DNA of 64,000 nucleotides from NCBI RefSeq assembly GCF_017565745.1, contig NZ_JAGDYM010000005.1, forward strand, positions 62,001-126,000. The letters run 5' to 3'. This stretch comes from Leucobacter weissii (GTDB taxonomy: Bacteria; Actinomycetota; Actinomycetes; Actinomycetales; Microbacteriaceae). Every line of letters starts with the position of its first letter. Positions within the stretch are counted from its first letter, which is position 1. Below, in pieces: positions 27,608 through 36,583 of this stretch. The notes under the pieces are model-generated. The model did not search any database. It saw only the letters and a program-made list of their open reading frames with translations, and had not been told where the DNA came from. The translations under genes and the position numbers were made by a program.

Positions 27608-29283
27608 AAGATCTCGACCGGGCTGCCCTGATCCTGCTTGCCCTCGACGGACTGCCGGGTGATGATCGCGGCGCCCTCGGCGCTGCAGTTCGGATCCGGG
27701 GTGATCGTCAGAGCGAGGCGCAGCGACTCGAGGATGTCCTTCGCCGCCGCCACGGACTGCCCCTTGACGTCGGGCACCCTGACCTTGCCGCTCGACACGG
27801 TCAGCTCGACGGTCTCGCCTCGCTCCAGGCGCGTCCCGACCCTCGGATCGACCTCGAGCACCGTGTCCTTGGACTCCGCGGAGTCGTCCTCCCGCGAGAC
27901 CGCGCCCACCCCCAGCCCCAGATCCTCGAGCTCGGCGGTGTAGTCCTCGAGCGTCATGCGGTCGAAGTCGGGCACCTCTGCCGAGTCCGGACCGGTCGAC
28001 ACGTACACCCGCACGGTGGTCTCGATGTTCACGCTCGCGCCGGGTTCGGGATCGGTGCGGATGACATGACCCGCGGCGACCTCGTCGTTCGCCTCCTCCT
28101 CGGAGACTCCCAGCAGATCCAGTTGCTCGAGCGTTCGCATCGCCTCCTCGGCCGACACGCCGGTGAGCGGCGGGATCTCGCGAGAACTCGTCGGGGCGAG
28201 CGAGGAGGGGGAGAGCATGAGGAGCCAGAACAGCACCGCGGCGACGACGGCGACGACGGTCAGGATCGCCGCCCAGACCCACATCACCGGGGGACGGCTG
28301 TGGGATCGCGCTCCTCCCCCGGACTCGGAGAGACGGCGCAGGGCGAGATCCGACTCCGAGACCTCCTCGCCGGAGGAGAAGAGCACCCCGGCCTGCTCGC
28401 CGTCTCCGCTGAGCTTCGGCATCGTGCCCGATGCCGCGAGCCGGAGCGCCTCGCGGTATTCCCGGGCGCTCTGGAACCGGCGGGCGCGATCCTTCGCGAG
28501 AGCGTGCAGCACCACCCGCTCGAGCGGAGCCGAGACCGCCGGATCCCGCTGGCTGGGGGGCTCGGGCCGCTCGCTCACGTGCTGGTAGGCGACCGCGACA
28601 GCCGTATCGCCGCGGAAGGGCACGTCGCCGGTGAGCAGCTCGTAGAGGAGCACGCCGGTCGAATACAGATCGGTCCGCGCGTCGATGGCCTCGCCCTTGG
28701 CCTGCTCGGGCGAGAAGTACGCCGCGGTGCCCAGGATCGCCGTCGTCTGCTGCACCGTCGAGGAGGTCTCGGAGACCGCTCGCGCGATGCCGAAGTCCAT
28801 CACCTTCACCTGGCCGGACGTGGTGATCATGATGTTGGCGGGCTTGATGTCTCGATGGACGATCCCGGCCCGGTGCGAGTACTCGAGCGCGGTCAGCACC
28901 GCCTCGACCACGCGGCACGCCTCCGCGGTGGAGAGCCGGTCCTGCTCGATGATCTCCCGCAGATTCTGCCCGTCGACGTACTCCATCACGATGAAGGGCA
29001 GCTGCTGCGGCCCCTCTCCCGTCTGGATCAGATCGTCGCCCGCGTCGAAGACGCGCACGATGCTCGGATGCGCGAGGCGCGAGGCCGACTGCGCCTCCTG
29101 GCGGAACCGGCTGCGGAACTGATCGTCGCCGGCGAGATGGGCGCGCATCACCTTGACGGCCACCTGCCGGCCGAGCTTGGTGTCGACGCCGCGGTACACC
29201 GTGCTCATTCCGCCCTGGCCGATGTATTCGCCGATCGAGTATCGATCGGCGAGCAGGCGTGCGCTGCCGACGGTCTCGGTCAT
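27592..29283 (-). CDS. pknB: Serine/threonine protein kinase PknB with three PASTA domains
   Basis: 563-residue transmembrane kinase. Kinase domain about residues 15-280: Gly-rich loop IGQGGMSTVY, catalytic Lys44 (VAVKVM), HRDIKPANI with Asp145, DFG then SPEQAKG. A membrane helix (about residues 335-358) leads to three extracellular PASTA repeats (about residues 370-435, 436-500, 500-563), which sense muropeptides or lipid II. It phosphorylates cell wall and division proteins, with PstP as the opposing phosphatase. It ends the fhaA-fhaB-pstP-rodA-pbpA-pknA-pknB operon and overlaps pabA tail-to-tail. Confidence 0.96.
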   Translation of the reverse strand: MTETVGSARLLADRYSIGEYIGQGGMSTVYRGVDTKLGRQVAVKVMRAHLAGDDQFRSRFRQEAQSASRLAHPSIVRVFDAGDDLIQTGEGPQQLPFIVMEYVDGQNLREIIEQDRLSTAEACRVVEAVLTALEYSHRAGIVHRDIKPANIMITTSGQVKVMDFGIARAVSETSSTVQQTTAILGTAAYFSPEQAKGEAIDARTDLYSTGVLLYELLTGDVPFRGDTAVAVAYQHVSERPEPPSQRDPAVSAPLERVVLHALAKDRARRFQSAREYREALRLAASGTMPKLSGDGEQAGVLFSSGEEVSESDLALRRLSESGGGARSHSRPPVMWVWAAILTVVAVVAAVLFWLLMLSPSSLAPTSSREIPPLTGVSAEEAMRTLEQLDLLGVSEEEANDEVAAGHVIRTDPEPGASVNIETTVRVYVSTGPDSAEVPDFDRMTLEDYTAELEDLGLGVGAVSREDDSAESKDTVLEVDPRVGTRLERGETVELTVSSGKVRVPDVKGQSVAAAKDILESLRLALTITPDPNCSAEGAAIITRQSVEGKQDQGSPVEIFYCSG

Positions 29284-29375
29284 GGATACCTCACTCGGGG
29301 ACGGATGATGGGAACAATTCTACGGTGTGCGAGCCCGGAAACCCGGGTGGCGGGCGTTGCGGGCGTCGTCGCCGA

Positions 29376-31106
29376 TCAGTCTTCCTCTTCGGTGCCCGGG
29401 TCCGCGGGGTCGGGATCCGCGGCCGGGGCGAGGATCCTGACCTTGAGCGTCCACGACGGTTCCGAGGTGCGCGTGATGGTGCCGTTGCCGCAGGTCACGG
29501 TGTAGCGCACGGCGATCTGACCGTTCGACCCGCCCGGCTCGATCGTGTCCGCGGTGATGTTCACGTTGGTGCTCTGCGTCGAGCCGGGCCCATCCGCGAC
29601 GCCGCTGTCGTAGATCAGGTCGTACGCCTGGACCGTGAGCGGCGCGGGGCAGCTCGCCACGTCCCAGCTGACGTTGAGCTGCCCGCCGGACTCGACCGAC
29701 GTGGAGGTGGATCGCGGCTTGTTCGGTCGCGACACCTCACCGTAGGCCGTGTAGTAGGTGAGCGTGATCATCCGGTCGAAGGGGACGTTGGAGCCGGTCG
29801 GGTCGACCTCGTACACCTTGCCCACCTGATCGTCGTCAGCGGGCGAACCCTCCTGGCCCACGACGTTGGTGAACCCGTCGTCCCGCAGCTTCTGCTGGGC
29901 GACCTCCCAGTCGAGTCCCTCGAGATCGGAGAGGTTCACGGCCCCGCTCGTGGGCTGCGACGTGGTCGGCGGCGTGGTCGAGGTCCTCGTGTTCGAGGGC
30001 GACGTCGTCGGCGTCTCGTCGCCGCCGCCACCGCCGAGCAGGGCGATGGCCGTGCCGACGCCGATCACGAGCAGCAGCGCGATCAGGGTGACCAGCGGCC
30101 AGGTCCAGCGGCTGCGCTTCTTCCCCTCCTCTTCGACCTCCTCCTCGGGTTCGACGACCGGCTCCGGCAGGGCGGTCGTGCGGGGCAGCGCCGTGGTCGC
30201 GGCGGTGCCCGCGGTCGTGGCCGGCATGACCCGCGTGGTGTCTTCGCCGGCGCCGATCTGGGGGACGTAGCTCGTGGCGAGCCGCACGTCGCCGCGGTGC
30301 AGCGCGGCTGCGGCCTGCGCGAGCTTCGCCGCGCTCGCCGGTCGATCCTGGGGATCCTTCTCCAGGCAGGCGAGCACCAGGCGCTGCACCGGACCGGGGA
30401 TGTCTGCGGGCAGCGCGGGAGGGGTGTCGTTGATCTGCGCCATCGCGATGGCGACCTGCGACTCGCCGGTGAAGGGCCGCTTGCCCGCCAGGCACTCGTA
30501 GGCCACGACGCCGAGCGAGTAGACGTCGGTCGCCGGCGTGGCGGTGTGACCGCTCGCCTGCTCCGGCGCGAGGTACTGCACCGTGCCCATCACCTGACCG
30601 GTCGCGGTGAGCGGCACCTGATCCGCGATGCGCGCGATCCCGAAGTCGGTGATCTTCACGCGGCCCTCGGGCGTGATCAGCAGGTTGCCGGGCTTGACAT
30701 CCCGGTGCACGAGGCCGGCGTCGTGGGCGGCCTGCAGCGCCGTCGCGGTCTGGGCGACGATGCCCAGCACGCGGTCGGCGGGCAGCCGGCCCTCCCGCTC
30801 GATGATGGTCGAGAGGGGCTCGCCCGGCACCAGCTCCATGACGATGTAGGCGGACCCCTGCTCCTCGCCGTAGTCGAACACGTTGGCGATGCCCTCGTGG
30901 TTGACGAGCGCGGCGTGGCGGGCCTCGGCGCGGAAGCGCTCCAGGAAGCCCGGGTCGCCCATGTACTCGTCCTTGAGGATCTTGATGGCCACGGTCCGCC
31001 CGATGATGCTGTCCGAGGCGCGCCAGACCTCGCCCATGCCGCCGACCGCGATCCTCGAGCTCAGCTCGTAGCGCCCGCCGAACGTGATTCCCGCCACTGG
31101 TCTCAT
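29376..31106 (-). CDS. pknA: Serine/threonine protein kinase PknA (one PASTA-like domain)
   Basis: 576 residues. Kinase domain residues 12-275: Gly-rich IAVGGMGEVW, Lys42, HRDVKPGNLL with Asp136, DFG and YLAPEQASGH. A basic-acidic juxtamembrane stretch (EPEEEVEEEGKKRSR) precedes a membrane helix and an extracellular Thr/Ser/Pro-rich region with one PASTA-like module (NLSDLEGLDWEVAQQKLRDD). A longer extracellular C-terminal domain of about 120 residues is not recognised. Mycobacterial PknA has no PASTA module, so the extracellular part is a lineage variation. The ATG overlaps the pbpA stop (ATGA). Confidence 0.93.
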   Translation of the reverse strand: MRPVAGITFGGRYELSSRIAVGGMGEVWRASDSIIGRTVAIKILKDEYMGDPGFLERFRAEARHAALVNHEGIANVFDYGEEQGSAYIVMELVPGEPLSTIIEREGRLPADRVLGIVAQTATALQAAHDAGLVHRDVKPGNLLITPEGRVKITDFGIARIADQVPLTATGQVMGTVQYLAPEQASGHTATPATDVYSLGVVAYECLAGKRPFTGESQVAIAMAQINDTPPALPADIPGPVQRLVLACLEKDPQDRPASAAKLAQAAAALHRGDVRLATSYVPQIGAGEDTTRVMPATTAGTAATTALPRTTALPEPVVEPEEEVEEEGKKRSRWTWPLVTLIALLLVIGVGTAIALLGGGGGDETPTTSPSNTRTSTTPPTTSQPTSGAVNLSDLEGLDWEVAQQKLRDDGFTNVVGQEGSPADDDQVGKVYEVDPTGSNVPFDRMITLTYYTAYGEVSRPNKPRSTSTSVESGGQLNVSWDVASCPAPLTVQAYDLIYDSGVADGPGSTQSTNVNITADTIEPGGSNGQIAVRYTVTCGNGTITRTSEPSWTLKVRILAPAADPDPADPGTEEED

Positions 31107-32584
31107 TGGTTCAACACCGCTTCCATCACTCGTTTTCCTACTGCTGTCGGGAGATCGTACGAACTCCCCACGTTGTTGTGGGCCGACCCGCCGCCGTCGG
31201 CGATCACGACCGCGATCGCGAGCTCGGGATCCTCGACCGGGGCGAAGCCGGTGAACCAGAGGGTGAACGGCAGATCGTTGCCGTTCTCGTCCACCCCGTT
31301 CTCGGCCGTGCCCGTCTTGCCGGCGACCCGCACCCCGTCGATCGCGGCCCGGTGCCCCGTGCCGTCGGAGTCGGAGACGACCTTCTCCATCATCCCGCTC
31401 AGCGCCTCGGCGGTCTCCTCGGAGATCGGGGTGCTGAACTCCTCGGGCTCCGCGCGGCTCTCCACCCGGAGGTCCGGCGCGATCACCCGGTCCACGAGCT
31501 GCGGCTTCATGACCACGCCGTCGTTCGCGATGCCGGCCGAGACCATCGCCATCTGCAGCGGCGTCGCGCGCACGTCCAACTGGCCGATCGACGACAGCGC
31601 CGCCTGGGCCTCGTCGGCGGGCGTCGGGGACTGGCTCGGCGTCACCGGCAGCGGAATGTCGAGCTCCTGCTCGAAGCCGAACGCGCGAGCCATCTCGGGG
31701 ACGGCGTCGACGTCCATGCTCATCGCCAGCTCCGCGAAGGGGATGTTGCAGGAGTACACGAGCGCCTGCTGCAGTGAGACCGACGAGCCGCCGCCGCAGG
31801 CCGTGCGGGAGGCGTTCTGCATGACCGCGGTCGAGCCGGGCAGCGTGAGCGACGCCGGGTTCGAGAAGGTGCTGCTCGGCGTCGCGGTGCCGTTCTCGAG
31901 CGCGGCCGCGGCCACGAGGAGCTTGTAGGTGGATCCGGGATGGTAGAGGTCGCCCGCGATGGCGCGGTTGGCCAGCGGCTGATCGGGATCGGCGTTCAGC
32001 TCGGCGTAGTTCGCGATGATCTCGGCGTCGTCGTTCGACGAGAGCAGGCTCGGGTCGAAGCCCGGGGTCGAGACGAGCGCGAGGATGCGCCCGGTCTTCG
32101 GCTCGAGCACGACGAGGGCGCCGGTGTACTCGTCCATCGCCTTCGCGGCGACCTCCTGCACCTCGGGGTCGATGGTCGTCTCGACCGAGTTGCCCTGCGG
32201 CTCCACGCCCGTCACGGTGCGCATGAGGCGGGTGAAGAACTGCGCGTTGCCGAGGCCGGAGAGGTCGTCGTTCATCGCCGCCTCGAGGCCCGTCATGCCC
32301 TGGCGCCGCGAGTAGTAGCCGGTCACGGGCGCGTAGAGCTCGCCATCGGAGTACTGCCGCATGAAACGATTCTCGTCGTCCGTCGGCGTCGAATAGGCGA
32401 CGGGGTCGCCGTCGACGAGGATGGATCCGCGCTCGACCTTGTAGCCGTTCTTCGCGGTGCGCTGATTGTATTCGTTCGCCCGCAGCTCGTCGGCGTAGAC
32501 GAACTGGATCATGGTGATCGCCGCGAACAGCACGAGGAACATGCCGAACACGGTGCGGGAGAGGATGCGCAGCTGCTTGTTCAT
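31103..32584 (-). CDS. pbpA: Class B penicillin-binding protein PbpA (transpeptidase)
   Basis: 493-residue membrane-anchored transpeptidase starting MNKQLRILSRTVFGMF with one N-terminal helix. The catalytic motifs are SxxK in PGSTYKLL (about residue 217), SxN in VYSCNIP (about residue 277) and KTG in VAGKTGTAEN (about residue 422). It works with the SEDS protein upstream to make peptidoglycan during elongation/division. The frame is open much further upstream but that part is antisense-frame of rodA; the ATG at 32584 overlaps the rodA stop by 4 nt. The 3' end overlaps pknA by 4 nt. Confidence 0.95.
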   Translation of the reverse strand: MNKQLRILSRTVFGMFLVLFAAITMIQFVYADELRANEYNQRTAKNGYKVERGSILVDGDPVAYSTPTDDENRFMRQYSDGELYAPVTGYYSRRQGMTGLEAAMNDDLSGLGNAQFFTRLMRTVTGVEPQGNSVETTIDPEVQEVAAKAMDEYTGALVVLEPKTGRILALVSTPGFDPSLLSSNDDAEIIANYAELNADPDQPLANRAIAGDLYHPGSTYKLLVAAAALENGTATPSSTFSNPASLTLPGSTAVMQNASRTACGGGSSVSLQQALVYSCNIPFAELAMSMDVDAVPEMARAFGFEQELDIPLPVTPSQSPTPADEAQAALSSIGQLDVRATPLQMAMVSAGIANDGVVMKPQLVDRVIAPDLRVESRAEPEEFSTPISEETAEALSGMMEKVVSDSDGTGHRAAIDGVRVAGKTGTAENGVDENGNDLPFTLWFTGFAPVEDPELAIAVVIADGGGSAHNNVGSSYDLPTAVGKRVMEAVLNQ

Positions 32585-33969
32585 GAGCGGATCACCAGCT
32601 TCGGGCGGTTGCGCACCGAGTTCGAGATCCGCAGCAGCAGGGCGACGATGATCCAGTTCGAGATGAGGGAGGATCCGCCCGCCGCGAGGAACGGCGCGGT
32701 CAGGCCGGTCAGCGGGATCACCCGGGTCACGCCCCCCACGACGATGAAGACCTGCAGCGCGATGGCGAAGCCGAGGCCGGCGGCGAGCAGCTTGCCGAAG
32801 TCGTCCTGGCCGGCGAAGCCGATCCGCAGCGCTCGGCCGACCAGGATGAGGTAGGCCGCGAGCACGACGAACAGGCCGATGAGCCCGATCTCCTCGCCGA
32901 GACTCGGGATGATGTAGTCGCTCTCGGGAACCGGGGTGTCCTGCGGGAAGCCCTGCCCCAGGCCCGTGCCGGTCATCCCGCCGTTGGCCATGCCGAAGAG
33001 GCCCTGCACCATCTGATTGCCGCTGCCGTAGGGATCGGCGAACGGGTCGAGCCAGTTCTGGAAGCGTCGGCCGACGTAGTCGAAGAGCTGGCTGGCGAGC
33101 AGGCCGCCCGCGACGAACAGCCCGAGCCCCAGCACGATCCAGCCGACGCGGCCGGTGGCCAGGTAGAGCATCGAGAGGAAGAGCCCGAAGTAGAGCAGCG
33201 AGGTGCCGAGATCGCGCTGGAACACGAGCACGGCCATCGCGATCAGCCAGAAGGTGATGAGCGGGCCGAGATCCCGGCCGCGGGGGAAGCGGATGCCCGC
33301 GAACTTCTTGCCCACCATCGAGAGCGCGTCGCGGTTGCGCACCAGATAGCCCGCGAAGAAGACGGCGAGCATGATCTTCGCGATCTCGCCCGGCTGGAAG
33401 GAGAAGCCCTGGATCCTGATCCACACCCGGGCTCCGCCCTCGGCGTGCCCGATGCCCGGAAGCATCGGCAGCAGCAGGAGCAGCAGCGCGCCGAGCCCGA
33501 AGAGGTAGGTGTAGCGGTAGAGCACGTTGTGGTTGCGGATCACCGCGAGCACGGCGATCGCGATGGCGATGGCGATCGCCGACCACACCAGCTGCCGGAC
33601 GGAGAACGCCTCCCAGCCGACCCTCGCCTTGGCGAGGTCGATCCGGTAGATCATCGCGATGCCGATCGAGTTGAGCAGCGTCGCGAGCGGGAGGATCAGC
33701 GGGTCGGCGTCGGGCGCGACGAAGCGGACGGTGACGTGCAGGCCGAGCACCGCGGCGACGAAGAGCGCGCCGTAGGGCAGCAGCTCGACGGTGAAGCGTC
33801 CCTCAACCGTCAGGTCGATGATGAGCACCGCCCCGACGCCGATGGCGAGGGCGAAGAGGGTCAGGGCGAGCTCGAGCCCGCGCAGCAGACGGGGGGCGCG
33901 GATCGCCGTGATCCGCTGCAGCACCGTCTCGCTGGTGCGGGTGCGCTCGAAACTGCGGGGGGCGCTCAT
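32581..33969 (-). CDS. rodA: SEDS-family peptidoglycan polymerase RodA/FtsW-like
   Basis: 462-residue polytopic protein with about 10-12 transmembrane helices. SEDS signatures include GARVWIRIQGFSFQPGEIAKI, then DLGTSLLYFGLF and ESDYIIPSLGEEIGLIG. SEDS proteins are glycan polymerases that pair with a class B PBP (here pbpA, directly downstream). The name rodA is the usual one for this operon member in actinobacteria. The start (MSAPRSFERTRTS) is set by the overlap with the pstP stop; upstream open frame is not coding. Confidence 0.95.
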   Translation of the reverse strand: MSAPRSFERTRTSETVLQRITAIRAPRLLRGLELALTLFALAIGVGAVLIIDLTVEGRFTVELLPYGALFVAAVLGLHVTVRFVAPDADPLILPLATLLNSIGIAMIYRIDLAKARVGWEAFSVRQLVWSAIAIAIAIAVLAVIRNHNVLYRYTYLFGLGALLLLLLPMLPGIGHAEGGARVWIRIQGFSFQPGEIAKIMLAVFFAGYLVRNRDALSMVGKKFAGIRFPRGRDLGPLITFWLIAMAVLVFQRDLGTSLLYFGLFLSMLYLATGRVGWIVLGLGLFVAGGLLASQLFDYVGRRFQNWLDPFADPYGSGNQMVQGLFGMANGGMTGTGLGQGFPQDTPVPESDYIIPSLGEEIGLIGLFVVLAAYLILVGRALRIGFAGQDDFGKLLAAGLGFAIALQVFIVVGGVTRVIPLTGLTAPFLAAGGSSLISNWIIVALLLRISNSVRNRPKLVIRS

Positions 33970-35222
33970 CAGTCCTCCCCCAGCCGCAGCACGATCTCGC
34001 GGGCCTCTTCGAGGGATCCGGCGCTCAGCGTGCGCTCGACCGCGCGCTGCTCGTTGCCGTCGAGCGTGTCGAGCGGGATCTCGGTGTTCTCGGCGATCGA
34101 GCTCAGCGAGATCGAACCGAGATTCTGCTGGATCCCCCGGTAGATGATCACCGTGGCGCCGTCGGTGCCCACGTAGTAGCGGGTCTGCGTCCACTGATAG
34201 CCGAGGGCCAGCGCACCGGCGATGGCGCCGACGATCGCGAGCAGGCCGAGCACCCCCAGCACCCGGCGGCGGCGATTGCGGCGCTTGGTCTCGGCGATGA
34301 GCTCGCTCAGGTACTCGTCGACCCGCGGCTCGAAGTGGCTCTCCGCGACGGGTTGCCCCCGACGCACGATCCGCCGACGGTTCAGCAGGCGCGTCCGTCC
34401 CGTGCTGATGCGCTCGCCGCCGGGCACCTCCGTCGCCGCCGAGCCGGCGAACCGCGGCTCCGGCGTCTCCTCCGCGGGGAGCGCCTCCGGCAGCGTCTCG
34501 ACGAGCACGACGGTGACGTTGTCGGGCGCGCCGTGGGCCAGGCTCTTGTCGATCAGCGCGTCGACGGCGGATTGCAGCGTCGTGCGGCGGCGCAGGATCT
34601 TCTCGATGTCGACCTCTTCGACGTAGCCGCACAGGCCGTCCGAGCAGAGCAGCCAGACATCGCCCGGCCTCGTCTCGAGCACCTCGGTGTCGATCTCGGG
34701 GGAGGAATCGACATCGCCGAGCACCCGCATGAGCACCGAGCGGCGGGGATGCGTCTTCGCCTCCTCCTCGGTGATCCTGCCGCTGTCGACGAGGCGCTGC
34801 ACGAAGGTGTGATCCTTCGTGATCTGCGTCAGCCGGTCGTCCCTCAGCAGGTAGAGGCGGGAATCGCCGATGTGCGCGAGGGCCAGCCGGTCCTCGACGG
34901 TGATGAAGCCGGTGAACGTGGTCCCCATGCCGGCCAGCTCGGGCCGGTCCCCGACCGTGGCGCGCAGCATGCGGTTGGTCTGCAGCAGCTGGTCGCGCAG
35001 GGTCCTGGCGGTTGCGGACGCGTCGGCGGCCGAGCGGTCGGCCGACGGCGACTCGATCCCCGCGATCGCCTGCGCCGCCAGCGCCGAGGCCACGTCGCCG
35101 CCCGCGTGGCCGCCCATGCCGTCGGCCACGAGGAACAGGCGCCGCCCCGCGTAGCCCGAGTCCTGGTTGTTCGACCGCACCATCCCGACATGGGAGCCGA
35201 TGGCGCTCGCGTAGCCGACCAT
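33969..35222 (-). CDS. pstP: PP2C-family serine/threonine phosphatase PstP
   Basis: 417-residue phosphatase that reverses PknA/PknB phosphorylation. N-terminal PP2C domain (residues about 1-235) with VRSNNQDSG, LVADGMGGHAGGDVAS, GDSRLYLL, LCSDGL and HGAPDNVTVVLV, covering the metal-binding aspartates. A linker of about 60 residues leads to one membrane helix (VLGVLGLLAIVGAIAGALALGY, about residues 322-344) and an extracellular C-terminal domain of about 70 residues. The organisation matches mycobacterial PstP. fhaB ends 4 nt upstream. Confidence 0.96.
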   Translation of the reverse strand: MVGYASAIGSHVGMVRSNNQDSGYAGRRLFLVADGMGGHAGGDVASALAAQAIAGIESPSADRSAADASATARTLRDQLLQTNRMLRATVGDRPELAGMGTTFTGFITVEDRLALAHIGDSRLYLLRDDRLTQITKDHTFVQRLVDSGRITEEEAKTHPRRSVLMRVLGDVDSSPEIDTEVLETRPGDVWLLCSDGLCGYVEEVDIEKILRRRTTLQSAVDALIDKSLAHGAPDNVTVVLVETLPEALPAEETPEPRFAGSAATEVPGGERISTGRTRLLNRRRIVRRGQPVAESHFEPRVDEYLSELIAETKRRNRRRRVLGVLGLLAIVGAIAGALALGYQWTQTRYYVGTDGATVIIYRGIQQNLGSISLSSIAENTEIPLDTLDGNEQRAVERTLSAGSLEEAREIVLRLGED

Positions 35223-35226
35223 GCCG

Positions 35227-35781
35227 TCAGGGCCTCAGCTCGAAGGTCGTCGTGCCGATGGTGACCGGAGTGAAGGGGGGCACCAGCACCGTGCCGGTGA
35301 CCCTGCTGCCGTTCAGCTTGGTGCCGTTGGTGGAGTCGAGGTCGGTGAGCAGCCAGGTGTCGCCGCTGCGCGTGAGCTTGGCGTGGTAGGTCGAGGTGTA
35401 TTCGTCGACGATGACCAGGCTCGATCCGCTGCTGCGGCCGATGGTGAGGGTGTCGTCGTCGAGCGGGACCGCGGTGCCGGAGGCGACGCCCGAGGTGATG
35501 ACCAGTTGTCGCGCGGGTCCCCCCTGCGGGGCGGGGCTCGCCGCTGCGGGAGCGGTGGGGGCGGTCGGGGCGGACGGTGCCGGCGCGGCGGGGGCGCCGG
35601 CGACCACCGGGGCCGCCGCCTGGGGGGCTGCGCTCGCCGACCGGTCGGCGGGGAGCTTTCGCACCGGCGAGCCGAACAGGTCGCTGCGGAGCGCGTAGAG
35701 GACGGCGAAGATGAAGAGCCACAGCAGCAGCAGGAAGCCGATGCGCAGGATGAGGAGGGTCAGTTCGCTCGCTTCGCTCAC
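35227..35781 (-). CDS. fhaB: FHA-domain protein FhaB (FipA-like)
   Basis: 184 residues: an N-terminal membrane helix (LLILRIGFLLLLWLFIFAVLYA, about residues 9-30), an Ala/Pro-rich linker (about residues 55-90), and a C-terminal forkhead-associated domain (about residues 100-184) with LTIGRSSGSS and LTDLDSTNGTKLNG, the phosphothreonine-binding loops. It is an adaptor for PknA/PknB-phosphorylated division proteins in mycobacteria (family knowledge). Its ATG overlaps the fhaA 3' end by 4 nt. Confidence 0.94.
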   Translation of the reverse strand: MSEASELTLLILRIGFLLLLWLFIFAVLYALRSDLFGSPVRKLPADRSASAAPQAAAPVVAGAPAAPAPSAPTAPTAPAAASPAPQGGPARQLVITSGVASGTAVPLDDDTLTIGRSSGSSLVIVDEYTSTYHAKLTRSGDTWLLTDLDSTNGTKLNGSRVTGTVLVPPFTPVTIGTTTFELRP

Positions 35782-36518
35782 AGGCCCCTCCAGAGGTTCT
35801 GATCCGCTCCGGCCGACCGGTCCATGACCGTCGTGGGGGCCGGGGAGCCCGGCGCCCGAGCCGGCACGAGCTGGAAGCGCAGCGCGGTCTGCCCGACGGT
35901 GATCACGGTGCCCGGGCTCAGCGCGGCCTCGCGGAAGCGCTGCCCCTCGATCTTCGAGCCGTTGGTCGAGCCGAGATCCCGGGCGACGCCGGCCCTGCCG
36001 TCCCAGAGGATCTGCAGGTGCTGGCGCGAGGCGGCGTTGTCGCCGATCCGGATATCCGCGTCGCTGCCCCGACCGATGACCGTCGTCCCCGTCCGCAGCG
36101 GGTGCTGCACGCCGCCCACCTCGATCACGGCCTTCCAGGCGACCGCGCCCTCGACCTGGGAGGCGTCGATCTCGAGGACGCCGGTGGTCAGCGAGTCGTC
36201 GACGCGCAGCTCCACGTCGGGCTGCCCGAGCAGCTGGTAGCCCTGGCGGCCGGCGTGCTTGAGCACGACCTCGGTGAGCTCCCGTTCGAGGTTGCCGCCC
36301 AGGCCGGCCAGGCGCTTCCCGTCCGCCGAGGACACCCGCACGATGAAGCGGTTCGGGGCGAGCACGCGGTCCCGGTCGACGATCACCGAGCCGATCTCGA
36401 GCTCGCGCTTCAGGCCCGCGGCGATCTCCACCGGCTGCACGCCCGAGCGGAAGGTGCGCGCGAATGCGCCGTTGACGGCGCGTTCGAGACCGCGCTCGAC
36501 GCTGTCGAGTATGCCCAT
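35778..36518 (-). CDS. fhaA: FhaA: DUF3662 plus FHA domain
   Basis: 246 residues. An N-terminal DUF3662 domain (about residues 1-120; GILDSVERGLERAVNGAFARTF) and a C-terminal FHA domain with TTVIGRGSDADIRI and LGSTNGSKIEG (about residues 165-210). Mycobacterial FhaA binds the phosphorylated pseudokinase of MviN and slows peptidoglycan precursor flipping. The proline/glutamine-rich linker of mycobacterial FhaA is short here. First gene of the kinase operon; the 65 nt before it must hold its promoter. Confidence 0.95.
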   Translation of the reverse strand: MGILDSVERGLERAVNGAFARTFRSGVQPVEIAAGLKRELEIGSVIVDRDRVLAPNRFIVRVSSADGKRLAGLGGNLERELTEVVLKHAGRQGYQLLGQPDVELRVDDSLTTGVLEIDASQVEGAVAWKAVIEVGGVQHPLRTGTTVIGRGSDADIRIGDNAASRQHLQILWDGRAGVARDLGSTNGSKIEGQRFREAALSPGTVITVGQTALRFQLVPARAPGSPAPTTVMDRSAGADQNLWRGL

Positions 36519-36583
36519 GCCTTCACCTTCCCTCGGGAACATGGTAGCGGCACGGGCCGTGGGCCGCCCGAACCCGCGCGGGG

